From Providencia zhijiangensis (GTDB lineage: Bacteria; Pseudomonadota; Gammaproteobacteria; Enterobacterales; Enterobacteriaceae): 64,000 nt of DNA. The notes under the pieces are model-generated. The model made no database searches. It worked only from the letters and a program-made list of their open reading frames with translations, and was not told the origin of the DNA. The position numbers were made by a program, and so were the translations under genes. The stretch spans positions 868,001 to 932,000 of the forward strand of contig NZ_CP135990.1 in NCBI RefSeq assembly GCF_030315915.2, given 5' to 3'. Below, one piece after another: positions 29,858 to 40,146 of this stretch; within the stretch, counting starts at the first letter, position 1; each line of letters opens with the position of its first letter.

Positions 29858-29880
29858 AGTTGAAGCTCCTGTCTACTTGT

Positions 29881-29897
29881 AAGAGGTCTGACCTGTT
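29881..29897 (-). promoter_or_regulatory. Candidate FadR operator upstream of fadE
   Basis: The sequence contains ggtctgacc (29885-29893), matching the core of known FadR sites (GGTNNGACC), within a 17-base imperfect palindrome 24 bases before the fadE start. In E. coli FadR represses fadE when long-chain acyl-CoA is absent. Confidence 0.6.
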
Positions 29898-30197
29898 TGT
29901 TTTATTAATCTATATCTGGTAATAAACAATTAGCAAGGTATTTACATCTTAATTACAACTTGGCTCACAAAATCATCAGTTCCTTTTGTAAAGGGACGGT
30001 GAATGAAAAATAACCCGTCTTTAGCTAGCCGCATAGCAGAAGCGCACTGTTGGAGATTTCGCCAACCATACCCCATACGGTACAATCAAAAGTAGAAACA
30101 AAATGTACCCTGTGCAACAATCGAGAAATCAAAGATAAATTACCTATAAAGACGTAATTATCTCCATCAAGCATTCGTGAAAATTAAGGGGAAACTC

Positions 30198-30776
30198 ATG
30201 TACCAAGACTTGATCCGTGGTGAGCTGACTGAAGCGGCAGATACGCTATCAAAATTTTTAAGTGATGATGCAAATCTGCAAGCAATTGAGAAAGCTGCAG
30301 TATTGCTGGCGGACTCTTTCAAAGCAGGTGGTAAAGTGCTCTCTTGCGGTAATGGCGGCTCTCACTGTGATGCAATGCACTTTGCGGAAGAGTTAACTGG
30401 ACGCTATCGTGAAAACCGTCCTGGTTACCCAGCGATTGCTATCTCCGATGTTAGTCACATTTCTTGCGTGAGTAATGACTTTGGTTATGAATTTGTTTTC
30501 TCTCGCTTTGTGGAAGCGGTAGGGCAAAAAGGCGATGTGCTGCTTGGCATTTCGACCTCAGGTAATTCAGGCAATATTATTAAAGCGATCGAAGCGGCAC
30601 GTGCGAAAGGCATGAAAGTCATCACCCTGACAGGGAAAGATGGCGGAAAAATGGTGGGAAGCGCTGATATTGAAATTCGCGTTCCGCATTTTGGATACGC
30701 AGATCGTATCCAAGAGATCCACATCAAAGTGATCCATATTTTGATCCAATTAATTGAAAAAGAGATGGTTAAGTAA
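30198..30776 (+). CDS. gmhA: Sedoheptulose-7-phosphate isomerase GmhA
   Basis: A 192-residue SIS-domain isomerase that makes D-glycero-D-manno-heptose 7-phosphate for the LPS inner core. [26 protein letters not shown] and [10 protein letters not shown] are near-identical to E. coli. The ATG at 30198 after aagggga gives [10 protein letters not shown] and the exact E. coli length. A GTG at 30177 would add seven residues and place the ribosome-binding site inside the gene. It is divergent from fadE, with yafJ 26 bases downstream. Confidence 0.97.
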   Translation: MYQDLIRGELTEAADTLSKFLSDDANLQAIEKAAVLLADSFKAGGKVLSCGNGGSHCDAMHFAEELTGRYRENRPGYPAIAISDVSHISCVSNDFGYEFVFSRFVEAVGQKGDVLLGISTSGNSGNIIKAIEAARAKGMKVITLTGKDGGKMVGSADIEIRVPHFGYADRIQEIHIKVIHILIQLIEKEMVK

Positions 30777-30802
30777 CCATTTTTAGTAGCAGGAGACTTT
30801 AA

Positions 30803-31570
30803 ATGTGTGAGTTGCTTGGCATGAGTGCCAATGTACCAACCGATATTACGTTTAGCCTAAGTGGGCTGATTTCCCGTGGTGGGCAGACTGGTCCACATAA
30901 AGATGGATGGGGTATCACGTTCTACGAAGGTCTAGGCTGCCGCACATTTAAAGATCCTCAACCGAGTTTTGTCTCCCCTGTGGCGCGTTTTGTGCAGGAA
31001 TATCCTATTAAATCGGAAAGTATTGTGGCGCACATTCGTCAGGCGAACAGAGGAGATGTTTCACTGGTGAATACCCATCCGTTTACGCGGGAATTATGGG
31101 GACGAAACTGGACTTATGCGCATAATGGGCAATTGAAAGGGTTTCGTTCATTAAAGACGGGGCACTATAGACCAATCGGTGAAACTGATAGCGAATGGGC
31201 ATTTTGCTGGATTTTGCATCAATTGAATCAAAAATACCCAAGAAAACCAACAAACTGGAAAGCTGTTTTCCGTTTTATTGGCACTCTTGCACAGCAACTG
31301 CGTGAGAAAGGGGTGTTTAATATGTTGTTATCTGATGGGCAATATTTGATGGCATTTAGCTCAACAAAGCTGCATTGGATCACGCGTAGAGCACCGTTTG
31401 GTAAAGCGAAACTGCTGGATCAGGACATCGAGATTGACTTTCAACAGTGCACAACGCCAAGTGATATTGTTTCAGTTATTGCCACGGCGCCCTTAACAGG
31501 TAACGAGACGTGGCAAAAAATCGAACCCGGTGAATTTGTGCTATTCCACCGTGGCCAACGCATACTGTGA
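30803..31570 (+). CDS. yafJ: Class II glutamine amidotransferase YafJ
   Basis: A 255-residue Ntn-hydrolase of the YafJ/EgtC type. The nucleophile is Cys2 of MCELLGMSANVP, exposed after removal of Met1, and HIRQANRG and WTYAHNGQLKG are conserved pocket motifs. It has no synthase domain, so its physiological amine acceptor is unknown. A caggaga ribosome-binding site precedes it. It follows gmhA and runs 30 bases into the convergent yafK. Confidence 0.93.
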   Translation: MCELLGMSANVPTDITFSLSGLISRGGQTGPHKDGWGITFYEGLGCRTFKDPQPSFVSPVARFVQEYPIKSESIVAHIRQANRGDVSLVNTHPFTRELWGRNWTYAHNGQLKGFRSLKTGHYRPIGETDSEWAFCWILHQLNQKYPRKPTNWKAVFRFIGTLAQQLREKGVFNMLLSDGQYLMAFSSTKLHWITRRAPFGKAKLLDQDIEIDFQQCTTPSDIVSVIATAPLTGNETWQKIEPGEFVLFHRGQRIL

Positions 31571-32281
31571 TTTAGATCCCAATAACTTAGTGGGCGTTTC
31601 TGGCATGCTGTTAACATGATATTTACCTAATGTTACTGATATTTCAGCAGGTTTGCCGGTTCGCTCAAAATAATCATAAGCAGGTTGAAGCTGTTTCCAA
31701 AAAGCATAATGCGTTGAATTGCGATAACGCAGCATATTCATTTTAGTCATGCGAAATGGATAAATACTTACATCAACGGCAGGTTGACCATTTTGAAGTG
31801 CTTGTTCCACGGTTTGATAAATTTCCCCCATGGATTTATCTGTCATTGCATAACACCCGACAGACACACAGCTACCGTGAATCATCAGATAGTTACCCGA
31901 ATACCCCTGCGTCTTATCAAATTCATTAGGAAATCCAAGATTGATAGATCGATAATATCGACTATTTGGATTGAGTTGCGAGCGCGTGATCTGATAAAAC
32001 CCCTCAGGGCTTTTTAAGTCACCTTCTATCTTTTTAGGGCCTAGTCCACCAGAAAACTTACAGATAGGGTAGGTTTTGACTAATTTATACTTTCCTACGG
32101 CTGTTTTTTGGTAGAGCTCAAGCACACCCTCTTGCTTAAATATTTGAATAAATATCGATGAATCAGGCTGAGTAGTTGGCTTACTATTAAGGTGAAATAA
32201 TGTGTTTTCTTCTTGTTGAGCAAATGCAGACGTTGCAAATGTGAAGAGTAAATAAACACCGACGGTTTTACTTATATGCAT
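31541..32281 (-). CDS. dpaA: YafK (DpaA) L,D-transpeptidase-family murein protein
   Basis: A 246-residue exported YkuD-fold protein, the E. coli YafK length. A signal peptide (MHISKTVGVYLLFTFATSAFAQ) is followed by the catalytic pattern with H135 (MIHGSCVS) and C143 (SVGCYAM). In E. coli DpaA/LdtF detaches Braun lipoprotein from peptidoglycan. It converges on yafJ, with coding ends overlapping by 30 bases. Confidence 0.92.
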   Translation of the reverse strand: MHISKTVGVYLLFTFATSAFAQQEENTLFHLNSKPTTQPDSSIFIQIFKQEGVLELYQKTAVGKYKLVKTYPICKFSGGLGPKKIEGDLKSPEGFYQITRSQLNPNSRYYRSINLGFPNEFDKTQGYSGNYLMIHGSCVSVGCYAMTDKSMGEIYQTVEQALQNGQPAVDVSIYPFRMTKMNMLRYRNSTHYAFWKQLQPAYDYFERTGKPAEISVTLGKYHVNSMPETPTKLLGSKSQYALATVE

Positions 32282-32696
32282 AATTAAGCCAAATGTTGAA
32301 AAATAAGCTGATTAAAAATGGACCAAATTCAACATATTTTAGACGAATGGAACAAAATTTAATATATCAAGTTAATAATTTTCTAATGAATCATTATTGA
32401 CTACAAATTAATCGATGCTCGATAAATGTGAGCCAACATGTAGGTATTTACGAATTGTTGCAACAAAATTTTAAATTTTATTGCAATTTGCTTGAACTAG
32501 GTCACTTCTATAACCGGACAGAGGTCGAGGGAACTGATAAAATTGACCCCGGCAGAAGAAGAGAAAGTGTAGCAATATTGTTAGATTTACTTACTCGAGT
32601 GGCGAAAGCAACTTGAGTTATTTTTATTATTGAGTCGCTATCATTCATTGCTGAATCGTTAGCTTAGGGTTTAACTGATAAACTTGTGCAGATCTT
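32282..32696. other. Intergenic region upstream of nqrA
   Basis: 415 bases without a credible gene; a 62-codon GTG-started frame at 32428-32616 has no recognisable product. It holds the promoters of dpaA (leftward) and the nqr operon (rightward). Two near-direct repeats of about 21 bases start at 32318 and 32347 (17 of 21 positions equal). Confidence 0.5.
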
Positions 32697-34040
32697 ATGA
32701 TTAAAATTAAAAAAGGCCTTAACCTTCCAATAGCAGGTGAGCCAGCCCAAGTGATAGAAGACGGCCCGAAAATTCAACACGTAGCGGTGCTAGGTGAAGA
32801 ATATGTCGGAATGCGTCCTTCGATGCTGGTTAAAGAAGGTGAGCGTGTAAAAAAAGGGCAGGTTCTTTTTGAAGATAAAAAGAATCCTGGCGTGGTATTT
32901 ACTAGCCCAGCCTGCGGTAAAATTATTGCTATTCATCGCGGTGAGCGTCGTGTACTTCAGTCCGTTGTTATCGAAATCGATGGTGACGAACAAGAGACTT
33001 TCGAGTCTTATTCTACCGACCAACTCCCATCACTGACGAAAGAGCAGGTTGAACAAAATCTTTTAAGATCCGGTTTATGGACTGCTTTAAGAACGCGCCC
33101 ATTTAGTCGTTCTCCAGAGCCAGGTTCATTCCCCGCAGCGATTTTTGTGACTGCAATTGACACCAATCCTCTTGCTGCTGATCCTTCGATTATTATTGGC
33201 GAAAATACGCAAGCCTTTACTGACGGTCTCATCGTTCTGAGCCGACTAACTGAAGGCAAGGTGCATGTTTGTCATGGTGCAAGCGAGCTTCCAAAACAAG
33301 CTGTTAATGCACAAATCACATACACACAATTTGCAGGACCACATCCAGCGGGCTTAGCAGGGACTCATATTCATTTCCTTGAACCTGTTAGCATTCGCAA
33401 AAAGGTGTGGAGCCTCAATTACCAGGATGTGATTGCCATCGGTAAATTATTTACCACTGGTCATCTTTATACTGATCGTGTTGTTTCTGTCGCAGGCCCG
33501 CAAGTTGAGAAACCTCGCTTGCTGCGCACTCGCCTTGGCGCGGATATCTATGAATTAACCAAAGGTCAGCTCAAGGCAGGTGAGAACCGCATTATTTCTG
33601 GTTCTGTGCTGTGGGGCGTGACTTGTGATGATGCTCATCATTATCTTGGTCGTTTCCATAACCAAGTTTCTGTATTAGCGGAAGGTCGTGAAAAAGAGCT
33701 GTTTGGATGGATTATGCCAGGCGTGAATAAATTCACCATCACGCGTACCACCATTGGGCATTTCTTGAAGAATAAACGCTTCGATTTTACCACGACGATG
33801 AATGGCGGTGAGCGTTCAATGGTACCAATTGGTAACTATGAGCGTGTCATGCCTCTCGATATTATGATCACCCACTTACTGCGTGATCTGCTCGCAGGGG
33901 ACACCGATACTTCTCAGGAACTGGGTTGTCTGGAACTCGATGAAGAAGACTTGGGACTGTGCACCTATGTGTGTCCAGCTAAGTATGAATATGGTCCAGT
34001 ACTGCGTGATGTCCTGACCAAGATTGAGCTAGAAGGGTAA
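32697..34040 (+). CDS. nqrA: Na+-translocating NADH:quinone reductase subunit A
   Basis: A 447-residue peripheral cytoplasmic subunit of Na+-NQR, the sodium-pumping respiratory complex I substitute. It starts [20 protein letters not shown] like Vibrio NqrA and contains a barrel-sandwich region ([20 protein letters not shown]). It helps form the quinone site. There is no clear ribosome-binding site, but the start is fixed by homology. It is the first gene of the six-gene nqr operon, with nqrB four bases after it. Confidence 0.97.
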   Translation: MIKIKKGLNLPIAGEPAQVIEDGPKIQHVAVLGEEYVGMRPSMLVKEGERVKKGQVLFEDKKNPGVVFTSPACGKIIAIHRGERRVLQSVVIEIDGDEQETFESYSTDQLPSLTKEQVEQNLLRSGLWTALRTRPFSRSPEPGSFPAAIFVTAIDTNPLAADPSIIIGENTQAFTDGLIVLSRLTEGKVHVCHGASELPKQAVNAQITYTQFAGPHPAGLAGTHIHFLEPVSIRKKVWSLNYQDVIAIGKLFTTGHLYTDRVVSVAGPQVEKPRLLRTRLGADIYELTKGQLKAGENRIISGSVLWGVTCDDAHHYLGRFHNQVSVLAEGREKELFGWIMPGVNKFTITRTTIGHFLKNKRFDFTTTMNGGERSMVPIGNYERVMPLDIMITHLLRDLLAGDTDTSQELGCLELDEEDLGLCTYVCPAKYEYGPVLRDVLTKIELEG

Positions 34041-34044
34041 TTCC

Positions 34045-35283
34045 ATGGGTCTGAAAAATTTATTTGAAAAATATGAGCACCAATTTGAACCCGGTGGAAA
34101 ATTAGCAAAATTCTATCCATTGTATGAAGCTGTTGCGACAGTCTTCTATACACCGGGCACTGTAACAAAAGGTCGCTCACACGTCCGCGATACAATCGAC
34201 CTCAAGCGTATGATGATTTTAGTCTGGCTTGCGGTTTTCCCAGCGATGTTCTGGGGTATGTATAACGTTGGTAACCAAGCTATTCCCGCGTTGCATCACT
34301 TATACAGTGGCGCTGAGCTGCAACAAGTTTTAGCGAGTGACTGGCACTATTCTCTGGCTCAGTTATTAGGCGCTTCTTTAGCACCTGATGCTGGCTGGGG
34401 CAGCAAAATGCTGCTAGGTGCGATTTACTTCCTGCCAATTTACTTAGTGGTATTTTTGGTCGGCGGTTTCTGGGAAGTGTTGTTTGCCATGATCCGTGGT
34501 CATGAAATCAACGAAGGCTTCTTTATCTCCTCCATCTTATTTGCGCTGATTGTTCCGCCGACCATTCCATTATGGCAAGCGGCGCTCGGTATCACTTTCG
34601 GTGTGGTTGTCGCAAAAGAGATTTTCGGTGGTACAGGTCGTAACTTCCTTAACCCTGCACTAGCGGGTCGTGCTTTCCTTTTCTTTGCTTATCCAGCGCA
34701 AATCTCGGGTGACTTAGTTTGGACTGCTGCTGATGGATTCTCGGGTGCAACGCCTCTGTCCCAATGGGCGACGGGTGGTGTGAGTTCACTGGTAAACACA
34801 GTAACTGGCGAGCCAATCACTTGGATGCAAGCCTTCTTAGGGAATATGCCAGGTTCAATTGGTGAAGTTTCTACCCTGATGATCTTCATCGGCGGTGCAT
34901 TTATTATCTTCTTCCGTATCGCCTCTTGGCGCATCGTGGCAGGTGTGATGCTGGGTATGATTGCTATGTCTTACCTGTTCAACTTTATCGGTTCAGACAC
35001 CAACCCACTGTTTGCTATGCCATGGTGGTGGCACATGGTTTTAGGCGGCTTTGCCTTCGGTATGATCTTTATGGCGACAGACCCTGTTTCTGCTTCTTTT
35101 ACTGATAAAGGTAAATGGGCTTACGGGATTTTGATCGGCGTAATGTGCGTACTTGTTCGGGTTGTGAACCCTGCATATCCAGAAGGGATGATGCTCGCAA
35201 TCCTGTTCGCCAACCTGTTTGCTCCTCTGTTTGACTATATGGTCGTTCAAGCAAATATTAAACGGAGAAAAGCCCGTGGCTAA
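34045..35283 (+). CDS. nqrB: Na+-NQR subunit B
   Basis: A 412-residue integral membrane subunit with about ten helices that carries riboflavin and a covalently bound FMN. The flavinylation motif SGAT is at residues 233-236 (T236, the same position as in Vibrio cholerae). It probably forms the sodium path. The N-terminus is soluble ([20 protein letters not shown]). The stop codon overlaps the nqrC start by eight bases. Confidence 0.97.
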   Translation: MGLKNLFEKYEHQFEPGGKLAKFYPLYEAVATVFYTPGTVTKGRSHVRDTIDLKRMMILVWLAVFPAMFWGMYNVGNQAIPALHHLYSGAELQQVLASDWHYSLAQLLGASLAPDAGWGSKMLLGAIYFLPIYLVVFLVGGFWEVLFAMIRGHEINEGFFISSILFALIVPPTIPLWQAALGITFGVVVAKEIFGGTGRNFLNPALAGRAFLFFAYPAQISGDLVWTAADGFSGATPLSQWATGGVSSLVNTVTGEPITWMQAFLGNMPGSIGEVSTLMIFIGGAFIIFFRIASWRIVAGVMLGMIAMSYLFNFIGSDTNPLFAMPWWWHMVLGGFAFGMIFMATDPVSASFTDKGKWAYGILIGVMCVLVRVVNPAYPEGMMLAILFANLFAPLFDYMVVQANIKRRKARG

Positions 35284-36070
35284 TGATAAACCAGTAAATA
35301 AAGATGGCGTCGGCAGAACGTTTATCGTTGTTTTCATTCTCTGCTTAGTCTGTTCCGTCGTCGTTGCCGGTGCTGCGGTTGGTCTGAAACCTCAGCAACA
35401 AGAACAAATGATGTTAGATACTCAGCGTAATATTTTAAGTGTTGCTGGTTTGCTGCAGCCTAAAATGAGCGCCGAAGAAATTCAAAAAGTCTATGGTGAG
35501 CGTATCGAGCCTAAATTGCTGAATTTCAAAACGAATGAACTATCTAACAGCGTAAGTCGTTTTGACTTAAACAGCGAACTGCGTAGCGAAGAGACCAGCA
35601 TCGCGTTATCTCCAGAAGAAGACATTGCGAAAATTCGCCGTCGTGCCAATAGCGCTGAAATTTATCTGGTTAAAGATGAGCAAGGGAAAGTGACCCAAGT
35701 GATTCTGCCAGTTTATGGTTCAGGCTTATGGTCAGTGATGTATGCCTTTATCGCAGTGGATATTGATGGTGTAACCTCTCGCGGTATTACCTACTATGCG
35801 CATGGTGAAACGCCGGGTCTGGGTGGTGAAGTTGACAACCCACAATGGAAAGCGCAGTGGCCGGGTAAAAAACTGTTCAATGAGCAGGGTGTCCCTGCAA
35901 TCAAAATCGTGCGTGGTGGTGCCACCGATAACCCATTTGGGATCGATGGTCTTTCAGGTGCAACCCTGACTTCAAACGGTATTCAACATATGTTTGATTT
36001 CTGGTTAGGCGATAACGGTTTTGGTCCGTTCCTGAAAAAAGTTCGTGAAGGAGCGCTGAATAATGGCTGA
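35276..36070 (+). CDS. nqrC: Na+-NQR subunit C
   Basis: A 264-residue subunit with one N-terminal membrane helix ([21 protein letters not shown]) and a periplasmic FMN domain. The covalent FMN motif SGAT ends at T230, within [12 protein letters not shown]. The GTG at 35276, eight bases after cggaga, is chosen over the track-length start at 35219 because it gives an N-terminus equivalent to Vibrio NqrC and couples with nqrB. The 3' end overlaps nqrD by eight bases. Confidence 0.95.
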   Translation: MANDKPVNKDGVGRTFIVVFILCLVCSVVVAGAAVGLKPQQQEQMMLDTQRNILSVAGLLQPKMSAEEIQKVYGERIEPKLLNFKTNELSNSVSRFDLNSELRSEETSIALSPEEDIAKIRRRANSAEIYLVKDEQGKVTQVILPVYGSGLWSVMYAFIAVDIDGVTSRGITYYAHGETPGLGGEVDNPQWKAQWPGKKLFNEQGVPAIKIVRGGATDNPFGIDGLSGATLTSNGIQHMFDFWLGDNGFGPFLKKVREGALNNG

Positions 36071-36692
36071 TTCTAAAGAAGTAAAACGCGTCCTACTTGG
36101 ACCTCTGTTAGATAATAACCCGATTGCATTGCAGGTTTTGGGAGTGTGCTCCGCTTTAGCGGTTACTACTAAACTTGAAACTGCATTGGTTATGACCATC
36201 GCCGTAACGCTAGTTACCGCGTTCTCTAACTTTTTTATCTCATTAATTAGAAATTACATTCCAAGCAGTGTTCGTATTATTGTTCAAATGGCAATTATTG
36301 CATCATTGGTAATTGTGGTTGACCAAATCTTACGCGCCTATGCCTATGAAATTTCGAAACAACTTTCCGTATTCGTTGGTTTGATTATCACCAACTGTAT
36401 CGTGATGGGACGTGCTGAAGCGTACGCGATGAAAGCACCACCAATCGAAAGTTTTATGGATGGTATCGGTAACGGTCTTGGTTACGGTGTGATTCTGGTA
36501 CTGGTTGGCTTCCTACGTGAGCTATTTGGTTCCGGTAAACTGTTTGGTATTACGGTATTTGAATCACTGCAAAATGGTGGTTGGTACATGCCAAACGGCT
36601 TATTCCTGTTAGCGCCAAGTGCATTCTTTATCATCGGTATGCTGATTTGGGGTCTACGTACTCTGAAACCAGCTCAGATAGAGAAGGATTAA
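36063..36692 (+). CDS. nqrD: Na+-NQR subunit D
   Basis: A 209-residue integral membrane protein with about six helices, starting [24 protein letters not shown]. It is paired with NqrE as an inverted-topology pair in the membrane core; the paired cysteines of D and E hold an intramembrane iron centre in Vibrio (here C in [10 protein letters not shown] and [11 protein letters not shown]). An aaggag site precedes it, within nqrC. nqrE follows after four bases. Confidence 0.97.
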   Translation: MADSKEVKRVLLGPLLDNNPIALQVLGVCSALAVTTKLETALVMTIAVTLVTAFSNFFISLIRNYIPSSVRIIVQMAIIASLVIVVDQILRAYAYEISKQLSVFVGLIITNCIVMGRAEAYAMKAPPIESFMDGIGNGLGYGVILVLVGFLRELFGSGKLFGITVFESLQNGGWYMPNGLFLLAPSAFFIIGMLIWGLRTLKPAQIEKD

Positions 36693-36696
36693 GAGA

Positions 36697-37293
36697 ATGG
36701 AACATTATATTAGCTTGTTTGTAAAAGCCATTTTCATCGAAAACATGGCGTTAGCTTTCTTCTTAGGGATGTGTACATTCCTTGCGGTATCGAAGAACGT
36801 AAAAACTGCTTTTGGACTGGGTATTGCGGTAACCGTGGTGCTTGGGATCTCCGTCCCTGCGAACAACTTAGTGTACAACTTAGTGTTACGTGACGGCGCG
36901 CTGGTTGAAGGCGTGGATCTTTCGTTCCTGAACTTCATTACCTTTATCGGTGTCATCGCGGCACTGGTTCAAATACTGGAAATGATTTTAGATCGTTACT
37001 TCCCATCACTGTATAACGCACTGGGGATCTTCTTACCGTTGATCACTGTAAACTGCGCAATCTTTGGTGGTGTATCTTTCATGGCTCAGCGTGACTACAA
37101 CTTCACTGAATCTATTGTTTATGGCTTTGGTTCAGGTATTGGTTGGATGTTAGCGATTGTCTTAATGGCCGCGATCCGTGAAAAGATGAAGTATTCAGAC
37201 ATTCCAGCGGGTCTAAAAGGGTTAGGCATCACCTTTGTTACGACCGGTTTGATGGCATTGGGCTTTATGTCCTTCTCCGGTGTGCAGCTATAA
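36697..37293 (+). CDS. nqrE: Na+-NQR subunit E
   Basis: A 198-residue integral membrane protein homologous to NqrD, with about six helices. The conserved cysteine segments [15 protein letters not shown] and [18 protein letters not shown] match the family's metal-binding positions. A ribosome-binding site overlaps the end of nqrD. nqrF starts 15 bases downstream. Confidence 0.97.
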   Translation: MEHYISLFVKAIFIENMALAFFLGMCTFLAVSKNVKTAFGLGIAVTVVLGISVPANNLVYNLVLRDGALVEGVDLSFLNFITFIGVIAALVQILEMILDRYFPSLYNALGIFLPLITVNCAIFGGVSFMAQRDYNFTESIVYGFGSGIGWMLAIVLMAAIREKMKYSDIPAGLKGLGITFVTTGLMALGFMSFSGVQL

Positions 37294-37308
37294 AGGCGAG
37301 AAGAATTC

Positions 37309-38535
37309 ATGGATATTATTATTCTAGGCGTAGTTATGTTTACCCTGATTGTCTTGGCGCTGACAGGCCTGATCCTGTTTGCAAAGTCCAAGTTGGTCAA
37401 TACAGGGAACATTAAAGTTGAAGTCAACGGCGATCCTGATAAGAGCTTTGATGCTCCAGCAGGCGATAAGCTGTTAGGTATGTTAGCAAACCAAGGAATC
37501 TTTGTTTCTTCTGCCTGTGGTGGCGGTGGTTCATGTGGTCAATGCCGTGTGAAAATCAAAGAGGGCGGTGGTGACATCCTGCCAACTGAGCTTTCTCACA
37601 TCAATAAACGTGAAGCGAAAGAAGGTTGCCGTCTGGCGTGTCAGGTTAACGTAAAACAAGATCTTAAGATTGAATTACCTGAAGAAATTTTCGGCGTGAA
37701 AAAATGGGAATGCGAAGTTATCTCCAATGATAACAAAGCGACGTTCATTAAAGAGCTGAAGTTAAAAATTCCTGAGGGAGAAGTGGTTCCATTCCGTGCG
37801 GGTGGTTTTATTCAAATTGAATGCCCGCCTCATGTGGTGAAGTACTCAGACTTTGATGTACCTGAGGAATACCGTGAAGATTGGGATAAATTCAACCTGT
37901 TCCGCTATGTTTCTGATGTTAAAGAAGAAACTGTACGCGCTTATTCAATGGCAAACTATCCTGAAGAGCGCGGTATTATTATGTTGAACGTGCGTATTGC
38001 AACGCCACCTCCACGTAATCCAGATGTACCGCCGGGAATTATGTCATCGTATATTTGGTCACTGAAACCAGGTGATAAAGTCACTATTTCTGGACCATTT
38101 GGTGAGTTCTTCGCGAAAGAAACTGATGCGGAAATGATCTTTATCGGTGGTGGTGCGGGTATGGCGCCAATGCGTTCCCACATTTTCGACCAATTACGTC
38201 GTTTAGATTCTAAGCGTAAGATCAGCTTCTGGTATGGTGCACGTTCGAAACGTGAAATGTTCTATACTGAAGATTTTGATCAGTTAGCTGCAGAGCATGA
38301 CAACTTTACATGGAATGTTGCACTTTCTGACGCTTTGCCAGAAGATAATTGGGACGGTTACACAGGATTTATTCATAATGTCCTGTATGAAAACTACCTC
38401 AAAAATCACCCTGCGCCAGAAGATTGTGAGTTCTACATGTGTGGACCTCCTGTCATGAACGCCGCGGTCATTAAGATGTTAAAAGACCTCGGTGTTGAGG
38501 ACGAAAACATCTTACTGGATGATTTTGGTGGTTGA
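37309..38535 (+). CDS. nqrF: Na+-NQR subunit F (NADH dehydrogenase)
   Basis: A 408-residue entry subunit that oxidises NADH. It has an N-terminal membrane helix, then a [2Fe-2S] ferredoxin domain with the pattern C-X5-C-X2-C ([10 protein letters not shown]) and a later cysteine in GCRLAC. A FAD domain (RAYSMANYP) and an NAD domain ([27 protein letters not shown]) follow. It is the last nqr gene, followed by two hairpins, the second of which is a strong terminator. Confidence 0.97.
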   Translation: MDIIILGVVMFTLIVLALTGLILFAKSKLVNTGNIKVEVNGDPDKSFDAPAGDKLLGMLANQGIFVSSACGGGGSCGQCRVKIKEGGGDILPTELSHINKREAKEGCRLACQVNVKQDLKIELPEEIFGVKKWECEVISNDNKATFIKELKLKIPEGEVVPFRAGGFIQIECPPHVVKYSDFDVPEEYREDWDKFNLFRYVSDVKEETVRAYSMANYPEERGIIMLNVRIATPPPRNPDVPPGIMSSYIWSLKPGDKVTISGPFGEFFAKETDAEMIFIGGGAGMAPMRSHIFDQLRRLDSKRKISFWYGARSKREMFYTEDFDQLAAEHDNFTWNVALSDALPEDNWDGYTGFIHNVLYENYLKNHPAPEDCEFYMCGPPVMNAAVIKMLKDLGVEDENILLDDFGG

Positions 38536-38558
38536 TTAATTGCTGTAAATTATCTATT

Positions 38559-38582
38559 AAGCGCTCAGGAAACTGGGCGCTT
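38559..38582 (+). terminator. First hairpin after nqrF
   Basis: aagcgctca pairs with tgggcgctt around a short loop (gaaac region). It is followed only by a weak T stretch. Confidence 0.6.
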
Positions 38583-38589
38583 GTTGATT

Positions 38590-38625
38590 AAAAAGAGGAA
38601 AAAATGGGTTTTTTTCCTCTTTTTG
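38590..38625 (+). terminator. Strong terminator after nqrF
   Basis: An AT-rich long hairpin, aaaagaggaaaaaa with ttttttcctcttttt, ends in a T run. It separates nqrF from apbE, which then probably has its own promoter in the following 140 bases. Confidence 0.8.
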
Positions 38626-38766
38626 GTTGTAAACTGTAAATCGCCAAATAGGCAATTTAATTTTTAAACGTGAGTATTCTCTAGATTTGTGAATGTTGAG
38701 TTTGTTAGACGTCTCAGCACCTACTCTTTCTCTAGTGGGCGCTTACAATTAACGCTGAGAAAATTT

Positions 38767-39798
38767 ATGCTAAACAGAAAAGTATTTGCTCCTGTGCTGC
38801 TATTCGCAGCCACTCTCCTTCTTGCCGCATGTGGTGGACCTGAACAAAAGAATCTTCAGGGACAAACCATGGGAACCTATTATTCTGTTAAGTTCGTGAC
38901 AGACTCTTCAGAGCCTTCATCGGAAGCTATCCAAGCCGAAATCGACAAGCGTTTGGAAGAAGTGAACGACCAGATGTCTACCTATCGCCCTGGTTCTGAA
39001 TTAAGTCGTTTCAATCAATCCAATGAAGTTAATGTGCCATTCCCTGTTTCTGCTGCGACGGCAAAAGTGGTCAGTAAAGCCATTGAGATTAATAAATTAA
39101 CGGATGGCGGCCTGGATGTCACTGTTGGTCCACTGGTTAATCTGTGGGGGTTTGGTCCAGAGGGTCGAGTTACAAAAGCACCTACAGATGAGGAGCTTGA
39201 AAAACGTCGCGCATGGGTGGGTATTGATAAGCTATCTGTACAAGACAACAACTTAATCAAAACCATTCCTGAGCTCTATGTTGATTTATCTTCAATCGCT
39301 AAAGGTTATGGTGTTGATGTGGTGGCGGAATATTTAGAGTCCATCGGTATCAATGATTATATGGTTGATATTGGTGGTGAAGTCCGTACAAAAGGTAAAA
39401 ATGGCAAAGATACACCATGGCGTATTGCGATTGAAAAACCTGCAACGGATGGTGTGAGTCAAACGGCACAGGAAATCATCGAGCCGGGCGACTTATCTAT
39501 TGCGACATCAGGTGATTATCGTAACTATTTTGAACAAAATGGTGTGCATTTCTCACACACAATTGACCCAAAAACAGGTAAGCCAATTTCCCACAATTTA
39601 GTCTCAATTACGGTATTAGCCGACGATTGCATGAGTGCGGATGGATTATCTACAGGTTTCAATGTGATGGGGCCAGAAGCGGGTCTCGCTCTTGCTGAAA
39701 AAATGAATATTCCTGTTTTTATGATTGTTAAGACAGATAAAGGTTTCGAAGAGCGTTACACTAAAGCATTCGAGCCATTTTTACAGAAAAAACAGTAA
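38767..39798 (+). CDS. apbE: FAD:protein FMN transferase ApbE
   Basis: A 343-residue lipoprotein that attaches FMN to threonines of SGAT-type motifs, here most likely in NqrB and NqrC. The start at 38767 opens a lipoprotein signal with the cysteine at residue 22 (LLLAACGG); the longer frame from 38689 has no plausible N-terminus. Conserved parts include GQTMGTYYSV, VDLSSIAKGYGVDVVAEYL, YMVDIGGEVRTKG and HTIDPKTGKPISH. nqrM follows after 16 bases. Confidence 0.95.
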   Translation: MLNRKVFAPVLLFAATLLLAACGGPEQKNLQGQTMGTYYSVKFVTDSSEPSSEAIQAEIDKRLEEVNDQMSTYRPGSELSRFNQSNEVNVPFPVSAATAKVVSKAIEINKLTDGGLDVTVGPLVNLWGFGPEGRVTKAPTDEELEKRRAWVGIDKLSVQDNNLIKTIPELYVDLSSIAKGYGVDVVAEYLESIGINDYMVDIGGEVRTKGKNGKDTPWRIAIEKPATDGVSQTAQEIIEPGDLSIATSGDYRNYFEQNGVHFSHTIDPKTGKPISHNLVSITVLADDCMSADGLSTGFNVMGPEAGLALAEKMNIPVFMIVKTDKGFEERYTKAFEPFLQKKQ

Positions 39799-39814
39799 CT
39801 AGGAGGAAAGCAGA

Positions 39815-40042
39815 ATGTTGAATGTTTTTCTTGCAGCCTTTGCCTTATTTTTGTTGGCATTTTTAGGTATGTCCCTTGGGTATATTATTAAACGTAAAAG
39901 TATCCAAGGTAGTTGCGGCGGTTTAAGTAGCATTGGGGTAGAGAAAGTGTGTGACTGCCCCGAGCCTTGCGATGCGCGTAAAAAACGTATGGCACGCGAA
40001 GAAGCACGCCAAAAAATGCTAGAGAAAAACCGCATTTTGTAA
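39815..40042 (+). CDS. nqrM: Na+-NQR maturation factor NqrM
   Basis: A 75-residue protein with one N-terminal membrane helix and four cysteines in GSCGGLSSIGVEKVCDCPEPCDARKKR, the hallmark of NqrM (DUF539). In Vibrio NqrM is needed to insert the iron centre between NqrD and NqrE. A strong aggaggaaa site precedes the ATG. It is the last gene of the nqr-apbE-nqrM cluster and is followed by a terminator. Confidence 0.94.
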   Translation: MLNVFLAAFALFLLAFLGMSLGYIIKRKSIQGSCGGLSSIGVEKVCDCPEPCDARKKRMAREEARQKMLEKNRIL

Positions 40043-40064
40043 TTTTTACACTGTTATGAATATC

Positions 40065-40100
40065 AACCCTAGTTGCTTTAATGAGCGGTTAGGGTTTTTT
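40065..40100 (+). terminator. Terminator after nqrM
   Basis: aaccct(a) pairs with (t)agggtt across an 18-base loop and is followed by six T. Confidence 0.75.
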
Positions 40101-40146
40101 ATTTTAAGATTATCTTGATAAAAATAGTGATGTATTTCATTACGAA

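Noticed and set aside
32428..32616. 62-codon GTG-started frame upstream of nqrA
   Set aside because: No ribosome-binding site, no recognisable protein features and atypical composition. More likely chance.
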